Assembly: GCA_021776525.1 (NCBI GenBank)
Contig: JAJFFT010000004.1
Location: forward strand, 186,001-250,000
Reading direction: 5' to 3'
Length of the DNA: 64,000 bases
Origin: Robiginitomaculum sp.
Lineage (GTDB): Bacteria; Pseudomonadota; Alphaproteobacteria; Caulobacterales; Maricaulaceae
The stretch's first letter is position 1, and each line of letters starts with the position of its first letter. Positions 20,354-30,712 of this stretch are shown here, piece after piece. The position numbers were made by a program, and so were the translations under genes. The notes under the pieces were generated by a model, which did no database searches, was not told the origin of the DNA, and saw nothing but the letters and a program-made list of their open reading frames with translations.

Positions 20354-21723
20354 GGCTGTGGGCGCGATTAATCACATTGGTCCGTTGGGTTTTTCGTCGC
20401 CGCCGTTTGCGTGATATTACGCCAAAAGGGCTGTTTGGCCGCTCATTACTGATTGTCGCTTTGCCGGTTGGGGTAATGCAAATTGCTGTTTTGTGGATGT
20501 TTTTTGATTCGCAGTGGGAAACCGTGACTGCCCGGTTGTCCGAAGGTGTGGCAGGCGATATTGCAGTGATGGTCGAACAGTTCGAGAGTGACCCTCGGCC
20601 AGAAACCCTTGAACGCCTATCGCGTCTGGCAGAAGAAAAAATGGGCCTTTCGATCATATTGAAACCAGATGAAACCTTGCCGACAACTATTCGCTCTTCG
20701 GTATTTTCTGTACTTGATCGCACGCTACGCCGGGCACTTGGCGCACGTCTGCAAGCCCCTTTCTGGTTTGATACGACCCGGTATCCGGCATATGTGGACA
20801 TTCGCGTGCAAACCAGTTCTGGTCTGTTGCGTATTATCGCACCGCGCGACAAGGTGTTTTCAACCAGTGGACATATTTTCGTGTTCTGGCTCATTGCCGC
20901 AACATTTATCCAGACCAGTATCGCCATTATTTTTATCCGCAATCAGGTCAAACCCATTCGGCGTCTGGCCGATGCAGCCGAACGTTTTGGTAAAGGTCAG
21001 AATGATCCAGACTTTTTACCATCTGGCGCACGTGAAGTACGCCAGGCTGCGGCCTCTTTTTTAGAGATGAAGGACCGGATTGAACGTTACGTGGACCAGC
21101 GCACCACGATGCTGGCCGGGGTCAGCCATGACCTGAGAACGCCACTAACCCGGCTAAAGCTGCAACTGGCGATGGTGGGGGATGCGCCCGAGATGGAGCA
21201 TGCGCGTCAGGATGTTCGCGACATGGAACGCATGCTGGATGCTTATCTGTCTTTTGCGCGTGATGAAAACGAAGAGGGCAATGTGCCTCTGGATATACGG
21301 GTCCTAATTGCCGACTGTGTGGAGCAGGCCCGGCGCGGCGGCGCGAAAATTACAGAAGCTCTGATTGATACAGAACAGGTTATGGGGCGCCCGGACGCCT
21401 TGGTACGGCTGATTGGCAATTTAATCGGAAATGCTGTGGGTTATGGCGAGGTGGTCCATGTACGTATGCGTCGCACCCAAAACGGTATTGATATTATGAT
21501 TGAGGACGATGGTCCAGGCATTGACGAGGCGGATTATGAACTGGCGTTTCAGCCCTTTAACCGGCTTGACCCGGCGCGCAATCTGAACCGGGATGGTGTT
21601 GGTCTGGGCTTGTCTATTGCGCGTGATGTAGCGCGCGTCCACGGCGGTGATATCACGCTAGGGCGCTCTGATCTGGGTGGGTTGTGCGCTGTCCTGCACT
21701 TGCCAACAAAGCCGGGGTCTTAA
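20350..21723 (+). CDS. Sensor histidine kinase (EnvZ-like)
   Basis: Two TM segments, HAMP, H-box AGVSHDLRTPLTRLKLQ, G box EDDGPGIDE ... GVGLGLSIARDVARVHGG. Confidence 0.95.
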   Translation: MRLWARLITLVRWVFRRRRLRDITPKGLFGRSLLIVALPVGVMQIAVLWMFFDSQWETVTARLSEGVAGDIAVMVEQFESDPRPETLERLSRLAEEKMGLSIILKPDETLPTTIRSSVFSVLDRTLRRALGARLQAPFWFDTTRYPAYVDIRVQTSSGLLRIIAPRDKVFSTSGHIFVFWLIAATFIQTSIAIIFIRNQVKPIRRLADAAERFGKGQNDPDFLPSGAREVRQAAASFLEMKDRIERYVDQRTTMLAGVSHDLRTPLTRLKLQLAMVGDAPEMEHARQDVRDMERMLDAYLSFARDENEEGNVPLDIRVLIADCVEQARRGGAKITEALIDTEQVMGRPDALVRLIGNLIGNAVGYGEVVHVRMRRTQNGIDIMIEDDGPGIDEADYELAFQPFNRLDPARNLNRDGVGLGLSIARDVARVHGGDITLGRSDLGGLCAVLHLPTKPGS

Positions 21724-22556
21724 TAAGAGGATTCAGAGCCTAGCTTGCTCGACCTTCGTGTGGCGCTGCTGACGGCGCGGCGCATCATTTCTGCAAAACC
21801 GCCAGAACCCATCAAAACATCCATAGCCGCTGCTGTAGTTCCGCCGGGCGAGGTGACTTCGGCGCGCAATGTTGCGGGGTCACACTGGCGCTGACGCATT
21901 AACTCGCCTGCACCGGCAACCGTTTCACAGGCCAGTTTTTGTGCCAGCTCAGGCTCCAGTCCTTCGGCGATGCCGGCAACGGTCAGTGCCTCGGCCAGCA
22001 AAAACACATAAGCGGGTCCAGAGCCAGAAACCGCAGTGACGGCATCCAGAGCGCGTTCTTCAAAAACCTCTTCGACCATGCCTGTGGCACCCAGCAATTT
22101 TGTCGCCTGCGCCCGTGCCGTATCGCTGGTATCTGGCGCAGCAACAAACACGGTTGCCCCCCGGCCAATGGCGGCGGGCATATTGGGCATGGACCGGATG
22201 AGCGGCCGCGCCCCAAAAAGCGCCTGCATTCGGTTGAGGGTTACGCCAGCCGCTACCGAGATGATCAAGGCGTTATTAGGCAGGATCTGCGCCAATGCTT
22301 CGCCAACTGGGCTTAATGATTTTGGTTTGACCGCAATAACAACTGTATCCAGCAGACTGGCCTGAGCCTTGGTCAGTTCCGGTGCGATGGTTATTTTCAG
22401 CTGTGCTGCCAGGTCTTTCGCGGCTTCGGATGGCGCAGGGTCAATAATAGTCAGCCAGCCTTGTTTGTTGATCAGACCATGCTGGACCCAGCCTTTGGCC
22501 AGTGCCAGACCCATATGGCCGGCACCGATCAGGGCTAATCGGGGTTTGCGAACCAT
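21720..22556 (-). CDS. proC: Pyrroline-5-carboxylate reductase
   Basis: LALIGAGHMGLALAKGW, RSMPNMPAAIGRGATV, DAVTAVSGSGPAYVFLLAEAL, EVTSPGGTTAAAMDVL. Confidence 0.96.
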   Translation of the reverse strand: MVRKPRLALIGAGHMGLALAKGWVQHGLINKQGWLTIIDPAPSEAAKDLAAQLKITIAPELTKAQASLLDTVVIAVKPKSLSPVGEALAQILPNNALIISVAAGVTLNRMQALFGARPLIRSMPNMPAAIGRGATVFVAAPDTSDTARAQATKLLGATGMVEEVFEERALDAVTAVSGSGPAYVFLLAEALTVAGIAEGLEPELAQKLACETVAGAGELMRQRQCDPATLRAEVTSPGGTTAAAMDVLMGSGGFAEMMRRAVSSATRRSSKLGSESSY

Positions 22557-23056
22557 TACGCTTCACCTGCCGTTTCGAACATGGCGGCTTCAACAGCTTC
22601 GGATGGCGTTTTACCGGCCCATAGCACAAAGTTGAGAGCCGGGATCAATCGCTCTGCGGCGGCGCTGGCGGCATTGGTCATGGCGGCCAGTTGTGCCGGT
22701 GTGGGCAAGGCCGCATCAGGTAATGGCAAAGCGTGGCGGTAGATGATGGTGCCGTCTTCGGTCCATAAATCAAAATGGCCGCTGGCCAGTCGTTCATTAA
22801 CCCGTACAAGAAGGTCACAGACATCAGGGCGCCTGCGGCTGTTGATTTTGGCATCAATGCCAAGGCACAGGTGCAGCACCTCATTTTCCGGACGCCATGC
22901 AAACCACAAGGGGTAATCGCACCATTGTCCGGGAACCGAGAAATGAATTTCCTGTTCGCCGATCCGCTCGAAGCCAACTTCTTCCGCGGTCAGAATGTAT
23001 TCGACCAGGTCCAGAGGGTCACTGGCGATGGAAATGTTCTCAAATGAGACGTCCAC
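22556..23056 (-). CDS. YbjN domain-containing protein
   Basis: 166-aa protein with YbjN-like architecture (EEVGFERIGEQEIHFSVPGQWCDYPLWFAWRPENEVLHLCLGIDAKI). Confidence 0.75.
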   Translation of the reverse strand: MDVSFENISIASDPLDLVEYILTAEEVGFERIGEQEIHFSVPGQWCDYPLWFAWRPENEVLHLCLGIDAKINSRRRPDVCDLLVRVNERLASGHFDLWTEDGTIIYRHALPLPDAALPTPAQLAAMTNAASAAAERLIPALNFVLWAGKTPSEAVEAAMFETAGEA

Positions 23057-23205
23057 AATGGCGCTCCTTAGTAACTATACAGCAAAGCCCGAAAGCCAGC
23101 TAAAAGAGGGTGAAATATCGAATCGCCCCCCGACATTCAATCTTTGACGGTAACGGCGGTGTGGGGGCCGGGGCAATGCCTATGGACCAATTAGGATTGT
23201 CTTTC

Positions 23206-23505
23206 TCAGGTCTTGGCTTTGCGGGCGCGCGGTTTAGGCGCTGGTTTTTTTTTGGCGGCCTTTTGTCCTGAGGCTTGCAGGCCCTCAATTTGAGCGCGCA
23301 ATGCCTGATTATCATCCTGTAGTTTGCGCACCATAGCTTTCAGGGCGTCAAACTCCTCGCGGCTGACCAGGTCCATATCAGCAATAAAGCGGTCCGCCTG
23401 AGCGCGAAAAAGCGATTTAACTTCTTCCCCTGCGCCTGCGGCCGCACCTGCGGCACTGGTCATAATATCAGCTAGGTCGTCAAAAAATGGACTGCGGGTT
23501 TGCAT
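23206..23505 (-). CDS. Accessory factor UbiK family / BMFP protein
   Basis: Short coiled-coil protein VSREEFDALKAMVRKLQDDNQALRAQIEGL with a basic Ala/Lys tail. Confidence 0.75.
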   Translation of the reverse strand: MQTRSPFFDDLADIMTSAAGAAAGAGEEVKSLFRAQADRFIADMDLVSREEFDALKAMVRKLQDDNQALRAQIEGLQASGQKAAKKKPAPKPRARKAKT

Positions 23506-23606
23506 GATCGCCTCTTGAGCAGAGCGCACGGCGCGCTGTATATCGCTATATGGGCTTATGGCCCGGTGACTGCAATAGTGCATGCGCAGACAATAGAGGG
23601 CAAACT

Positions 23607-24452
23607 ATGTCAGATTTTAATTGCTCGCCAATCCCGGGCTTTGATCCGGTCATCTTTCATTTGTTCGGCCCTATCTCGCTGCGCTGGTACGCACTGGCTT
23701 ATATTGCCGGGCTGGTTCTGGGGGCCTGGGTCTTTCATAATATACTGAGGAACAAAAACCTTTGGGGCCTGAACGGGAAAAAAGGAACGCCACCGGCACC
23801 CCCGACAATAACTGAGGATTTGCTGTTCTGGTGTACTTTGGGGGTTATTCTGGGCGGACGGCTCGGCTTTGTATTGCTTTATCGGACCGAATGGATTTGG
23901 CAGGACCCGGCAGCAATTTTACGGGTGTGGGAAGGCGGCATGTCGTTTCACGGTGGTGCCTTTGGGGTGCTGTTGGCGATTATTTACATTTCGCTTAGCC
24001 GTAAATTATCAGTCCTCAGGATGGCCGATGCGGTGGCCCCGGCGGCCCCTATCGGGTTATTTTTTGGTCGTCTGGCAAATTTCATCAATGGCGAACTTTA
24101 CGGCCGTTCCTGGGACGGGGCCTGGGCCATGCGCTTTCCTTGTGATGCCAATGCGGCCCAACCCCTGCGCCACCCCAGCCAGCTATACGAGGCGGCACTG
24201 GAAGGTCTGGTGCTGTTCATTATCTTGCGTATTGCCATCACCCGTTTTCATACGCTGACCCGTCCGGCCATGACCACGGGCCTTTTCATGCTGGGTTATG
24301 GGGTGTTTCGCACAATGGTTGAGTTCGTACGAGAACCTGACGCCGGGCTGATCTTTGGCCTGACACGGGGCATGACCTATTCCGTCCCTATGTGGCTTGG
24401 CGGTTTGGCATTGATCATCTGGGCGGCAAAGAAACCGCCTGTGGTAAAATGA
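23607..24452 (+). CDS. lgt: Prolipoprotein diacylglyceryl transferase
   Basis: LRWYALAYIAGLVLG, GRLGFVLLYR, GGMSFHGGAFGV, GRLANFINGELYGR. Confidence 0.97.
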   Translation: MSDFNCSPIPGFDPVIFHLFGPISLRWYALAYIAGLVLGAWVFHNILRNKNLWGLNGKKGTPPAPPTITEDLLFWCTLGVILGGRLGFVLLYRTEWIWQDPAAILRVWEGGMSFHGGAFGVLLAIIYISLSRKLSVLRMADAVAPAAPIGLFFGRLANFINGELYGRSWDGAWAMRFPCDANAAQPLRHPSQLYEAALEGLVLFIILRIAITRFHTLTRPAMTTGLFMLGYGVFRTMVEFVREPDAGLIFGLTRGMTYSVPMWLGGLALIIWAAKKPPVVK

Positions 24453-25543
24453 AAACAGAATTAGTGAACCGGCTGGCCGAGAGGATACATAGCAGCGGCC
24501 CGGTCAGTATCGGGGTGTTTCTGACCGAAGTTTTGTTTGATCCGCGCGGCGGGTTTTATGCCACCAAAGACCCTATTGGTGCGGGCGAGGATTTCATCAC
24601 CGCACCGGAGGTCAGCCAGATGTTCGGAGAGCTGATCGGTCTATGGCTGGCTGGGTGCTGGCAGAACATTGGTGCGCCAAACCCTGTGCAATTGGTCGAA
24701 TTTGGGCCGGGGCGTGGCACCATGATGAACGATATTTTACGCGCAGCACGCGCCGTACCGGGCTTTGCTTCTGCGCTCGATGTACACTTGATCGAGGCCA
24801 GCCCGGCTTTGATCAACGTGCAGGCGGGGATGCTGGACAGTGCGCCCTGTACAGTGAACTGGGCCACAACGCTGTCCGAAGTGCCAAATGGGCCAAGCCT
24901 GATCATTGGGAACGAATATCTCGACTGCCTGCCGGTGCGCCAGTTTGTACGCGGACCAGACCACTGGTTTGAACGTCTGGTCAACGCCAATGATAACGGC
25001 CAGTTCAGCTTTGTACTCAGCGATGTGCCGGCTTCTGCCGCAGAGATCGAGATGATCCCGCCCACATTACGAGATGCCGATGAGGGGGCGCTGGTTGAGG
25101 TGCGCCCGGCAATTGCACCGCTGATGGCTGAACTGTCAGAACGATTTGAAAACGCCTCCGGCATTGCGCTCTTTATTGATTATGGCCCGGCGCTCAGCGA
25201 GCCAGGCGATACACTGCAAGCCATCGCTCGTCATAATAAAGTTGACCCTTTGGCTGCTCCGGGAACGGCGGACCTGACCACACGCGTGGATTTTGCAGAA
25301 ATTGCCCGCGCCGCCAAGGATGCCGGTTTGCGCACCGCCGGGCCAATGACGCAGGGCAATTGGCTGAAGGGATTGGGGCTGGAATACCGCGCCGCTGATC
25401 TGATGCGCAAAAATCCATCACAAAAAAACAAACTGGCGAGACAGGTACATCGTCTGCTTGATGAGGCCGAAATGGGCGCGCTTTTTAAGGTAATGGCGAT
25501 TTACCCCGAAGGCTTGCCTGCCCCGGACGGATTTGATTCATGA
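24449..25543 (+). CDS. SAM-dependent methyltransferase, MidA/NDUFAF7 family (DUF185)
   Basis: GPVSIGVFLTEVLFDPRGGFYAT, EFGPGRGTMMNDILRA, GNEYLDCLPVRQF, ALFIDYG. Confidence 0.92.
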   Translation: MKTELVNRLAERIHSSGPVSIGVFLTEVLFDPRGGFYATKDPIGAGEDFITAPEVSQMFGELIGLWLAGCWQNIGAPNPVQLVEFGPGRGTMMNDILRAARAVPGFASALDVHLIEASPALINVQAGMLDSAPCTVNWATTLSEVPNGPSLIIGNEYLDCLPVRQFVRGPDHWFERLVNANDNGQFSFVLSDVPASAAEIEMIPPTLRDADEGALVEVRPAIAPLMAELSERFENASGIALFIDYGPALSEPGDTLQAIARHNKVDPLAAPGTADLTTRVDFAEIARAAKDAGLRTAGPMTQGNWLKGLGLEYRAADLMRKNPSQKNKLARQVHRLLDEAEMGALFKVMAIYPEGLPAPDGFDS

Positions 25544-26316
25544 AACAGCCCTCTGCATTTTTGGCAAAAACACTGACTGGCGCTTCTGTTTCTCATGGGT
25601 TTTTTGGACGCAAAGGTGGTGTGTCTACCGGCGTTTATGCCAGCCTGAATGCCGGACGTGGCTCGGCCGATCATGCCAAAGATGTTGGTGACAACCGTGC
25701 CAGAATTGCCTGCGTCATGGGCGTTAAAAATGAGTGCCTCGTGGGTGTCTATCAGGTGCATTCGGCTAAAGCCGTGCATGTGGACCAGCCATGGCCCACG
25801 GATATACCTCAGGCCGATGCACTGGTCAGCGCCACACCGGGGCTGGCGCTCAGTATATTAACCGCAGACTGTGCACCTGTTCTGCTGGCAGACGGTGTTG
25901 CCGGGGTAGTGGGTGCGGCCCATGCGGGTTGGCGCGGCGCGCTGGACGGTATTTTGTCGTCCACCGTTGAGGCCATGACCGATCTTGGCGCAAAGCGGGA
26001 AAACATCAATGCGGCAATCGGGCCATGTATTGCCCAGACCAGCTATGAAGTTGGTCCTGAATTTTTGGATACCTTTACCAGCGTCAGTCCGAGCCACGCA
26101 GGTTTTTTTGAACGTGGTGATGCGGACCGTTGGCAATTTAACTTAAAAGCGTTTTGCCAAAAAGCACTTCATGATGCCGGCGTTAAAACTGTTGAGGTGC
26201 TGCGCGAGGATACCTGTGCGCAGGAGCAGGATTTTTTTAGTTACCGACGGGCCACAAAACGGGGCGAATCGGACTATGGACGCAATATCAGTGTCATTTC
26301 TCTGCACAACACATGA
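25540..26316 (+). CDS. pgeF: Peptidoglycan editing factor PgeF (YfiH/polyphenol oxidase family)
   Basis: HGFFGRKGGVS, VHSAKAVHV, LTADCAPVLLAD, GAAHAGWRGALDGI, AAIGPCIAQTSYEVG. Confidence 0.94.
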   Translation: MKQPSAFLAKTLTGASVSHGFFGRKGGVSTGVYASLNAGRGSADHAKDVGDNRARIACVMGVKNECLVGVYQVHSAKAVHVDQPWPTDIPQADALVSATPGLALSILTADCAPVLLADGVAGVVGAAHAGWRGALDGILSSTVEAMTDLGAKRENINAAIGPCIAQTSYEVGPEFLDTFTSVSPSHAGFFERGDADRWQFNLKAFCQKALHDAGVKTVEVLREDTCAQEQDFFSYRRATKRGESDYGRNISVISLHNT

Positions 26317-26384
26317 GAACAGGCATTGACGTAAGGGGCGGGGCGCGGCACACGGCGCAGATCATCGGCTAAAGGGGCGTTTCA

Positions 26385-27317
26385 ATGAAACTTCTAACGG
26401 CAAATTCCAATCGCTCACTGGCGGGAGGAATCGCCAGTGTCCTTGATCTTCCGCTGACGAAAACCAACGTCAGACGCTTTGCCGATAATGAAATTTATGC
26501 GGCGATTGAAGAAAATGTCCGCGGTGAAGATGTCTTTATCATCCAGTCGACATCCTATCCCGCCAATGACCATCTGATGGAATTATTGATTTGCATGGAT
26601 GCGTTGCGCCGCGCCAGTGCCCGTCGGATTACCGCTGTATTGCCCTATTTTGGATATGCCCGACAGGATCGAAAGTCAGAGGGGCGCACACCGATTTCCG
26701 CCAAATTGGTGGCGAATCTGATTACCTCAGCCGGGGCAGACCGGGTACTAACCATGGATCTGCACGCTGGTCAGATACAGGGCTTTTTTGATATTCCGGT
26801 GGATAACCTTTTTGCCGGGCCGGTCCTGCGCGAAGATATTCGCGAAAATTACGGCACCAAAAATTTGATGCTGGTATCGCCAGACGTGGGCGGTGTTGTG
26901 CGGGCACGAGGCATAGCCAAGCGTCTGGACGCGGATATCGCCATCGTCGATAAACGCCGGCCAGAGCCTGGAAAATCCGAAGTGATGAACATCATCGGCG
27001 ATGTGAAGGGCCGCAAGTGTATCTTGATTGATGATATCGTCGACAGCGGCGGGACGCTGGTTAATGCAGCCCATGCGCTTTTGGAAAAGGGCGCAACCGA
27101 GGTGGCGGCGTATTGTAGCCACGGCGTGTTGTCAGGCGCGGCCGCTGAGAAAATTGATCAATCTGAGCTGAAAGAACTGGTGATTACCGATTCAATTGAA
27201 CAGCCAGTTGCGGTCAAAACAGCCAAAAAATTACGCGAAATTTCTGTTGCGCCGCTTTTGGGCAAAGCCATCCGCCGGATCGCCAACGAAGAATCTGTGT
27301 CCTTGCTGTTCGATTAG
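26385..27317 (+). CDS. prs: Ribose-phosphate pyrophosphokinase
   Basis: [69 protein letters not shown]. Confidence 0.98.
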   Translation: MKLLTANSNRSLAGGIASVLDLPLTKTNVRRFADNEIYAAIEENVRGEDVFIIQSTSYPANDHLMELLICMDALRRASARRITAVLPYFGYARQDRKSEGRTPISAKLVANLITSAGADRVLTMDLHAGQIQGFFDIPVDNLFAGPVLREDIRENYGTKNLMLVSPDVGGVVRARGIAKRLDADIAIVDKRRPEPGKSEVMNIIGDVKGRKCILIDDIVDSGGTLVNAAHALLEKGATEVAAYCSHGVLSGAAAEKIDQSELKELVITDSIEQPVAVKTAKKLREISVAPLLGKAIRRIANEESVSLLFD

Positions 27318-27318
27318 G

Positions 27319-28455
27319 CTATTTTTTGATCGCCTGGAGTTTCAGTAATTGCCCTTCTAATCCATTGGTCAGCACATAAAGTGCCCCGTCCGGGCCATTG
27401 CGCACATCGCGAATTTGCGATTCCAGATCCAGAAGAAGCTTTTCTTCTGACATCACCTTGGTGCCTCTGAACTTTACCCTGTGCAAATGCTGACCGGCCA
27501 ATGCACCGGCAAAGACATCGCCTTTCCATTGTGGGAATTGATCGCCGGTATAAAACGCCATGCCCGACGGGGCGATGCTGGGCACCCAGTGCAAAATGGA
27601 ATCTTTCATGCCGGGCAAGGCCGTGTGATCTGAAATAATGCCGCCCGTATAATCGATACCAAAAGTGGCCTTGGGCCAGCCATAGTTTTCACCCGCTTTA
27701 ATGATGTTTATCTCATCGCCGCCCATGGGGCCGTGTTCGTGCTCCCATACGGCGCCCGTGCGCGGGTGCAGGGCCAGCCCTTGCGGATTGCGGTGACCAT
27801 AGGAATAGACCTCGGGCGCGCCTTTTTCGCCACCAACAAAGGGGTTGTCATCGGGAATGGAACCATCGGGATGAATACGAATGATAGTGCCAAAATGACT
27901 GGCCGGGTTTTGGGCTTCCTGCATATAGGAATACCCTTCGCCAATGCTGGCGAAAAGATTACCATCACGATCAAAGACCAGACGCGAGCCAAAATGCCCG
28001 CCGCCTTTTTTCTTTTTTGTGTTGGCGCGAAAAATGACCTGCAAGTCTTTGATAGCATTGCCTTCAAACCGCCCGCGGGCAATTTCAGTGTGGTTAGAGG
28101 ACTTCTTTCCGGCCGCATAGGTGAAATAGACCAGACGATCATCTTCAAAATTTGGGGATAGGACAATGTCGAGCAATCCGCCTTGACGGTAGACAAACGG
28201 TTCAGGTGCGCCGGGAATATTCGTTTTTTCACCACTTTGCAGATTAACTCGAACCAAACCACCGGGGCGCTGGGTAATCAGCGCATCGCCGCCGGGCAGA
28301 AAAGCCAGACCCCACGGGGTTTCAAGCCCATTGGTAATCTCGATAATTTCAAAATCGGCTTGTGCACTGTTTTCTGTGCCGATCACATGAGGTTGGGCCA
28401 ATGCGCTTGTTGCTGCGAGGCCAAAAGCCAGACCAAAGGAAAGCAAAAGCTTCAT
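27319..28455 (-). CDS. PQQ-dependent sugar dehydrogenase family (YliI/GdhB-like), secreted
   Basis: Signal peptide; GLETPWGLAFLPGGDALITQRPGGLVRV, GHRNPQGLALHPRTGAVWEHEHGPMGGDEIN. Confidence 0.92.
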   Translation of the reverse strand: MKLLLSFGLAFGLAATSALAQPHVIGTENSAQADFEIIEITNGLETPWGLAFLPGGDALITQRPGGLVRVNLQSGEKTNIPGAPEPFVYRQGGLLDIVLSPNFEDDRLVYFTYAAGKKSSNHTEIARGRFEGNAIKDLQVIFRANTKKKKGGGHFGSRLVFDRDGNLFASIGEGYSYMQEAQNPASHFGTIIRIHPDGSIPDDNPFVGGEKGAPEVYSYGHRNPQGLALHPRTGAVWEHEHGPMGGDEINIIKAGENYGWPKATFGIDYTGGIISDHTALPGMKDSILHWVPSIAPSGMAFYTGDQFPQWKGDVFAGALAGQHLHRVKFRGTKVMSEEKLLLDLESQIRDVRNGPDGALYVLTNGLEGQLLKLQAIKK

Positions 28456-28895
28456 TATTGAACCTCAATGGTAATGGGCGTTGACGGTTGAACGGCTTGG
28501 TCTGGTACGTGTGCGTAATCGCCAAGCATCAATTGCAAGGTATGGCGGCCCGCTGGCAAGTTCAGAACCACTTCGGTTTGTCCTCCGCCAAAATGTATGT
28601 GCTGTTCGTCCGCGGGAATGGCATATTGCTTTTCTTCATCGCTCAGCGCGGTATCGATGAAAAGGTGGTGGTGGCCTGTTTTGGGCTTCTCCACACCGGC
28701 AGGCGCGACGCCAGACCCGTAAAGCCCGAACACCACTCGAAACGGTGATTGTACCACGTCACCGTCCGTCAAATTGACGATATATGCCGCCGGGCCATTG
28801 TCGGCATGGGGCGCGGCATCCGGGGTGCGTGATTGGATGGGGGCAGTGCATGCCGCCAGAATAAGCGGAAGAATAAGGATGGATCGATGTGACAT
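28455..28895 (-). CDS. DUF4399-type lipoprotein
   Basis: Lipobox ILAAC; VVFGLYGSGVAPAGVEKPKTGHHHLFIDT ... HIHFGGGQTEVVLNLPAGRHTLQLMLGDYAHVPH-like motif. Confidence 0.82.
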   Translation of the reverse strand: MSHRSILILPLILAACTAPIQSRTPDAAPHADNGPAAYIVNLTDGDVVQSPFRVVFGLYGSGVAPAGVEKPKTGHHHLFIDTALSDEEKQYAIPADEQHIHFGGGQTEVVLNLPAGRHTLQLMLGDYAHVPDQAVQPSTPITIEVQ

Positions 28896-28954
28896 GTTAA
28901 ACTCCAGAATATGAGCCTGTGCATCAGTCTATCACTGGGCGCACCCAAGTCTGC

Positions 28955-30103
28955 TCAGTTTTTCGTGATCCTTGGCGGTGTGGCGATCAGGGCTTCTGTA
29001 ACAGCATCCTCTTTGGGATCATCTTCCAATTGCAGATCGCCAATTTTCTCGCTGCGCGAACGTATTTTTCCTGTGGAAATCAAGATCTGGTCGATGTCGC
29101 GTTTGGACTGGCCAAAATGGGTATCCAGCTTGCGGACCCGTTCATCAAGACGGCTGATATCATCAAGTAATACCTCAACTTCGCGTTGGATCACATGGGC
29201 CTGTTCGCGCATTTGTGCGTCTTTCATCACGGCACGCATGGTGTGCAAGGTGGCCATAAATGTTGTTGGGGCGACAATGGCCACCCCGGCGCGAAAGCTT
29301 TTCTCGATGACGTCGGGGAAATGAGTATGCAGATCAATATAGATCGCTTCGGAGGGCAAAAACATAATCGCTGGTTTGGAAATATTTTCGGCAGGCAGGT
29401 ATTTTTCAGCAATGTCGCGCACGTGTTTGATGACCGCATTTGTGAACAGTTTGGCGGCGACTTTTTTGGCCGCATCATCGGGGGCCTCATTCATGGTCCG
29501 CCAATTTTCCAGCGGAAATTTTGAATCCACGGCAATATCATCATTGGGCGCAGGCAAGCGGATCAGGCAATCAACGCGGGTGTGGTTGCTCAATGTTTCC
29601 TGAAAGTCATAGGCGCTGGGCGGCAGATAGGTTTTGACAAGGTCCTGCATCTGAATTTCGCCAAATGCACCGCGGGCCTGTTTGTTGGATAAAAGGGCCT
29701 GCAACCCTGTGACTTCCTGGCTCAGCACCTCAATGTTTTTTTGTGCCCGATCAATCAGCGCCAGCCGTTCTGCAAGGGTTTTTAAGCTCTCGCCGGTTTT
29801 TTCGCGATTTTGTTCCAGACTGTCGCCCAGACGCTTACTCATGTTTTCCAGGCGTTCGTTTAGCGCACGTTTCAGCTCCCCATGTCCGCTTTGGGTGCCG
29901 GTGACGATCTGGCCGAGCGCGCCTTGTAATTGCGCCTGTTGTTCGGCAAGGCGCTGCATATGTTCCTGCATCATGGCGTCTTTACCGCGCGTGCTGCGCA
30001 AGATCAGCCAGCTGACCAGCAGTGTCAGGGCGATGGCCAATACGGCGCTGGCCCCGATGAGCGTCAAAGGATTGGCCGCAAGGTTCATAAATTGTTCTTC
30101 CAT
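28955..30103 (-). CDS. rmuC: DNA recombination protein RmuC
   Basis: N-terminal TM, coiled coil, GAFGEIQMQDLVKTYLPPSAYDFQ, DSKFPLENW, FLPSEAIYIDLHTHFPDVIEKSFRAGVAIVAPTTFMATLHTM. Confidence 0.94.
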   Translation of the reverse strand: MEEQFMNLAANPLTLIGASAVLAIALTLLVSWLILRSTRGKDAMMQEHMQRLAEQQAQLQGALGQIVTGTQSGHGELKRALNERLENMSKRLGDSLEQNREKTGESLKTLAERLALIDRAQKNIEVLSQEVTGLQALLSNKQARGAFGEIQMQDLVKTYLPPSAYDFQETLSNHTRVDCLIRLPAPNDDIAVDSKFPLENWRTMNEAPDDAAKKVAAKLFTNAVIKHVRDIAEKYLPAENISKPAIMFLPSEAIYIDLHTHFPDVIEKSFRAGVAIVAPTTFMATLHTMRAVMKDAQMREQAHVIQREVEVLLDDISRLDERVRKLDTHFGQSKRDIDQILISTGKIRSRSEKIGDLQLEDDPKEDAVTEALIATPPRITKN

Positions 30104-30177
30104 AAAGTGAGTTATACCTGATTCGCGGCGCAGGATACCGGCTTGACGGCACCGCATTGACTTCTTAGGTCAAGGGC

Positions 30178-30705
30178 ATGGCTATTCGAGAGATATTGTT
30201 GGTTCCAAATCCACAACTGAAACAGGTTTCAGAGCCTGTGGAACGTGTTGATGATGACACGCGTGCATTGATGGATGACATGCTGGAAACCATGTATGAC
30301 GCACCGGGCATTGGTCTGGCCGCCATACAGGTGGGCGTGCCTTTGCGCATTATTGTGATGGACTTGGCAGGCAAGGACGAAGAGCCAAAGCCGCAATATT
30401 TCATCAACCCGGAAATTCTGGAAGATGTTGAGGAATTGCTGCCCTGGGAAGAGGGGTGCCTGTCCGTACCGGATTATTATGAAGAGGTCGAACGTCCGGG
30501 CCGGGTGAAAATCCGTTATCTGGATTATCACGGTAAACAGATTACCGAATGGGCCGAAGACCTTTATGCGGTCTGCATTCAGCATGAAATGGATCATTTG
30601 AACGGCGTGCTGTTCATTGACCATCTTTCGCGCCTGAAACGCCAGCGTGCCATTCGAAAAGTGCAAAAGGCCGCTCGCGATAAAGCTCTGGAAGCGGCGG
30701 AATAA
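30178..30705 (+). CDS. def: Peptide deformylase
   Basis: [56 protein letters not shown]. Confidence 0.98.
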   Translation: MAIREILLVPNPQLKQVSEPVERVDDDTRALMDDMLETMYDAPGIGLAAIQVGVPLRIIVMDLAGKDEEPKPQYFINPEILEDVEELLPWEEGCLSVPDYYEEVERPGRVKIRYLDYHGKQITEWAEDLYAVCIQHEMDHLNGVLFIDHLSRLKRQRAIRKVQKAARDKALEAAE

Positions 30706-30712
30706 GGCCCCT

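Noticed and set aside
19613-21723. Novel signalling system at the response regulator/histidine kinase pair
   Set aside because: Both proteins have fully canonical OmpR/EnvZ motifs and a standard 4-bp overlap; an ordinary two-component system.
23607-27317. lgt-MidA-pgeF-prs as an unusual cluster
   Set aside because: As I recall, this gene order is common in Alphaproteobacteria.
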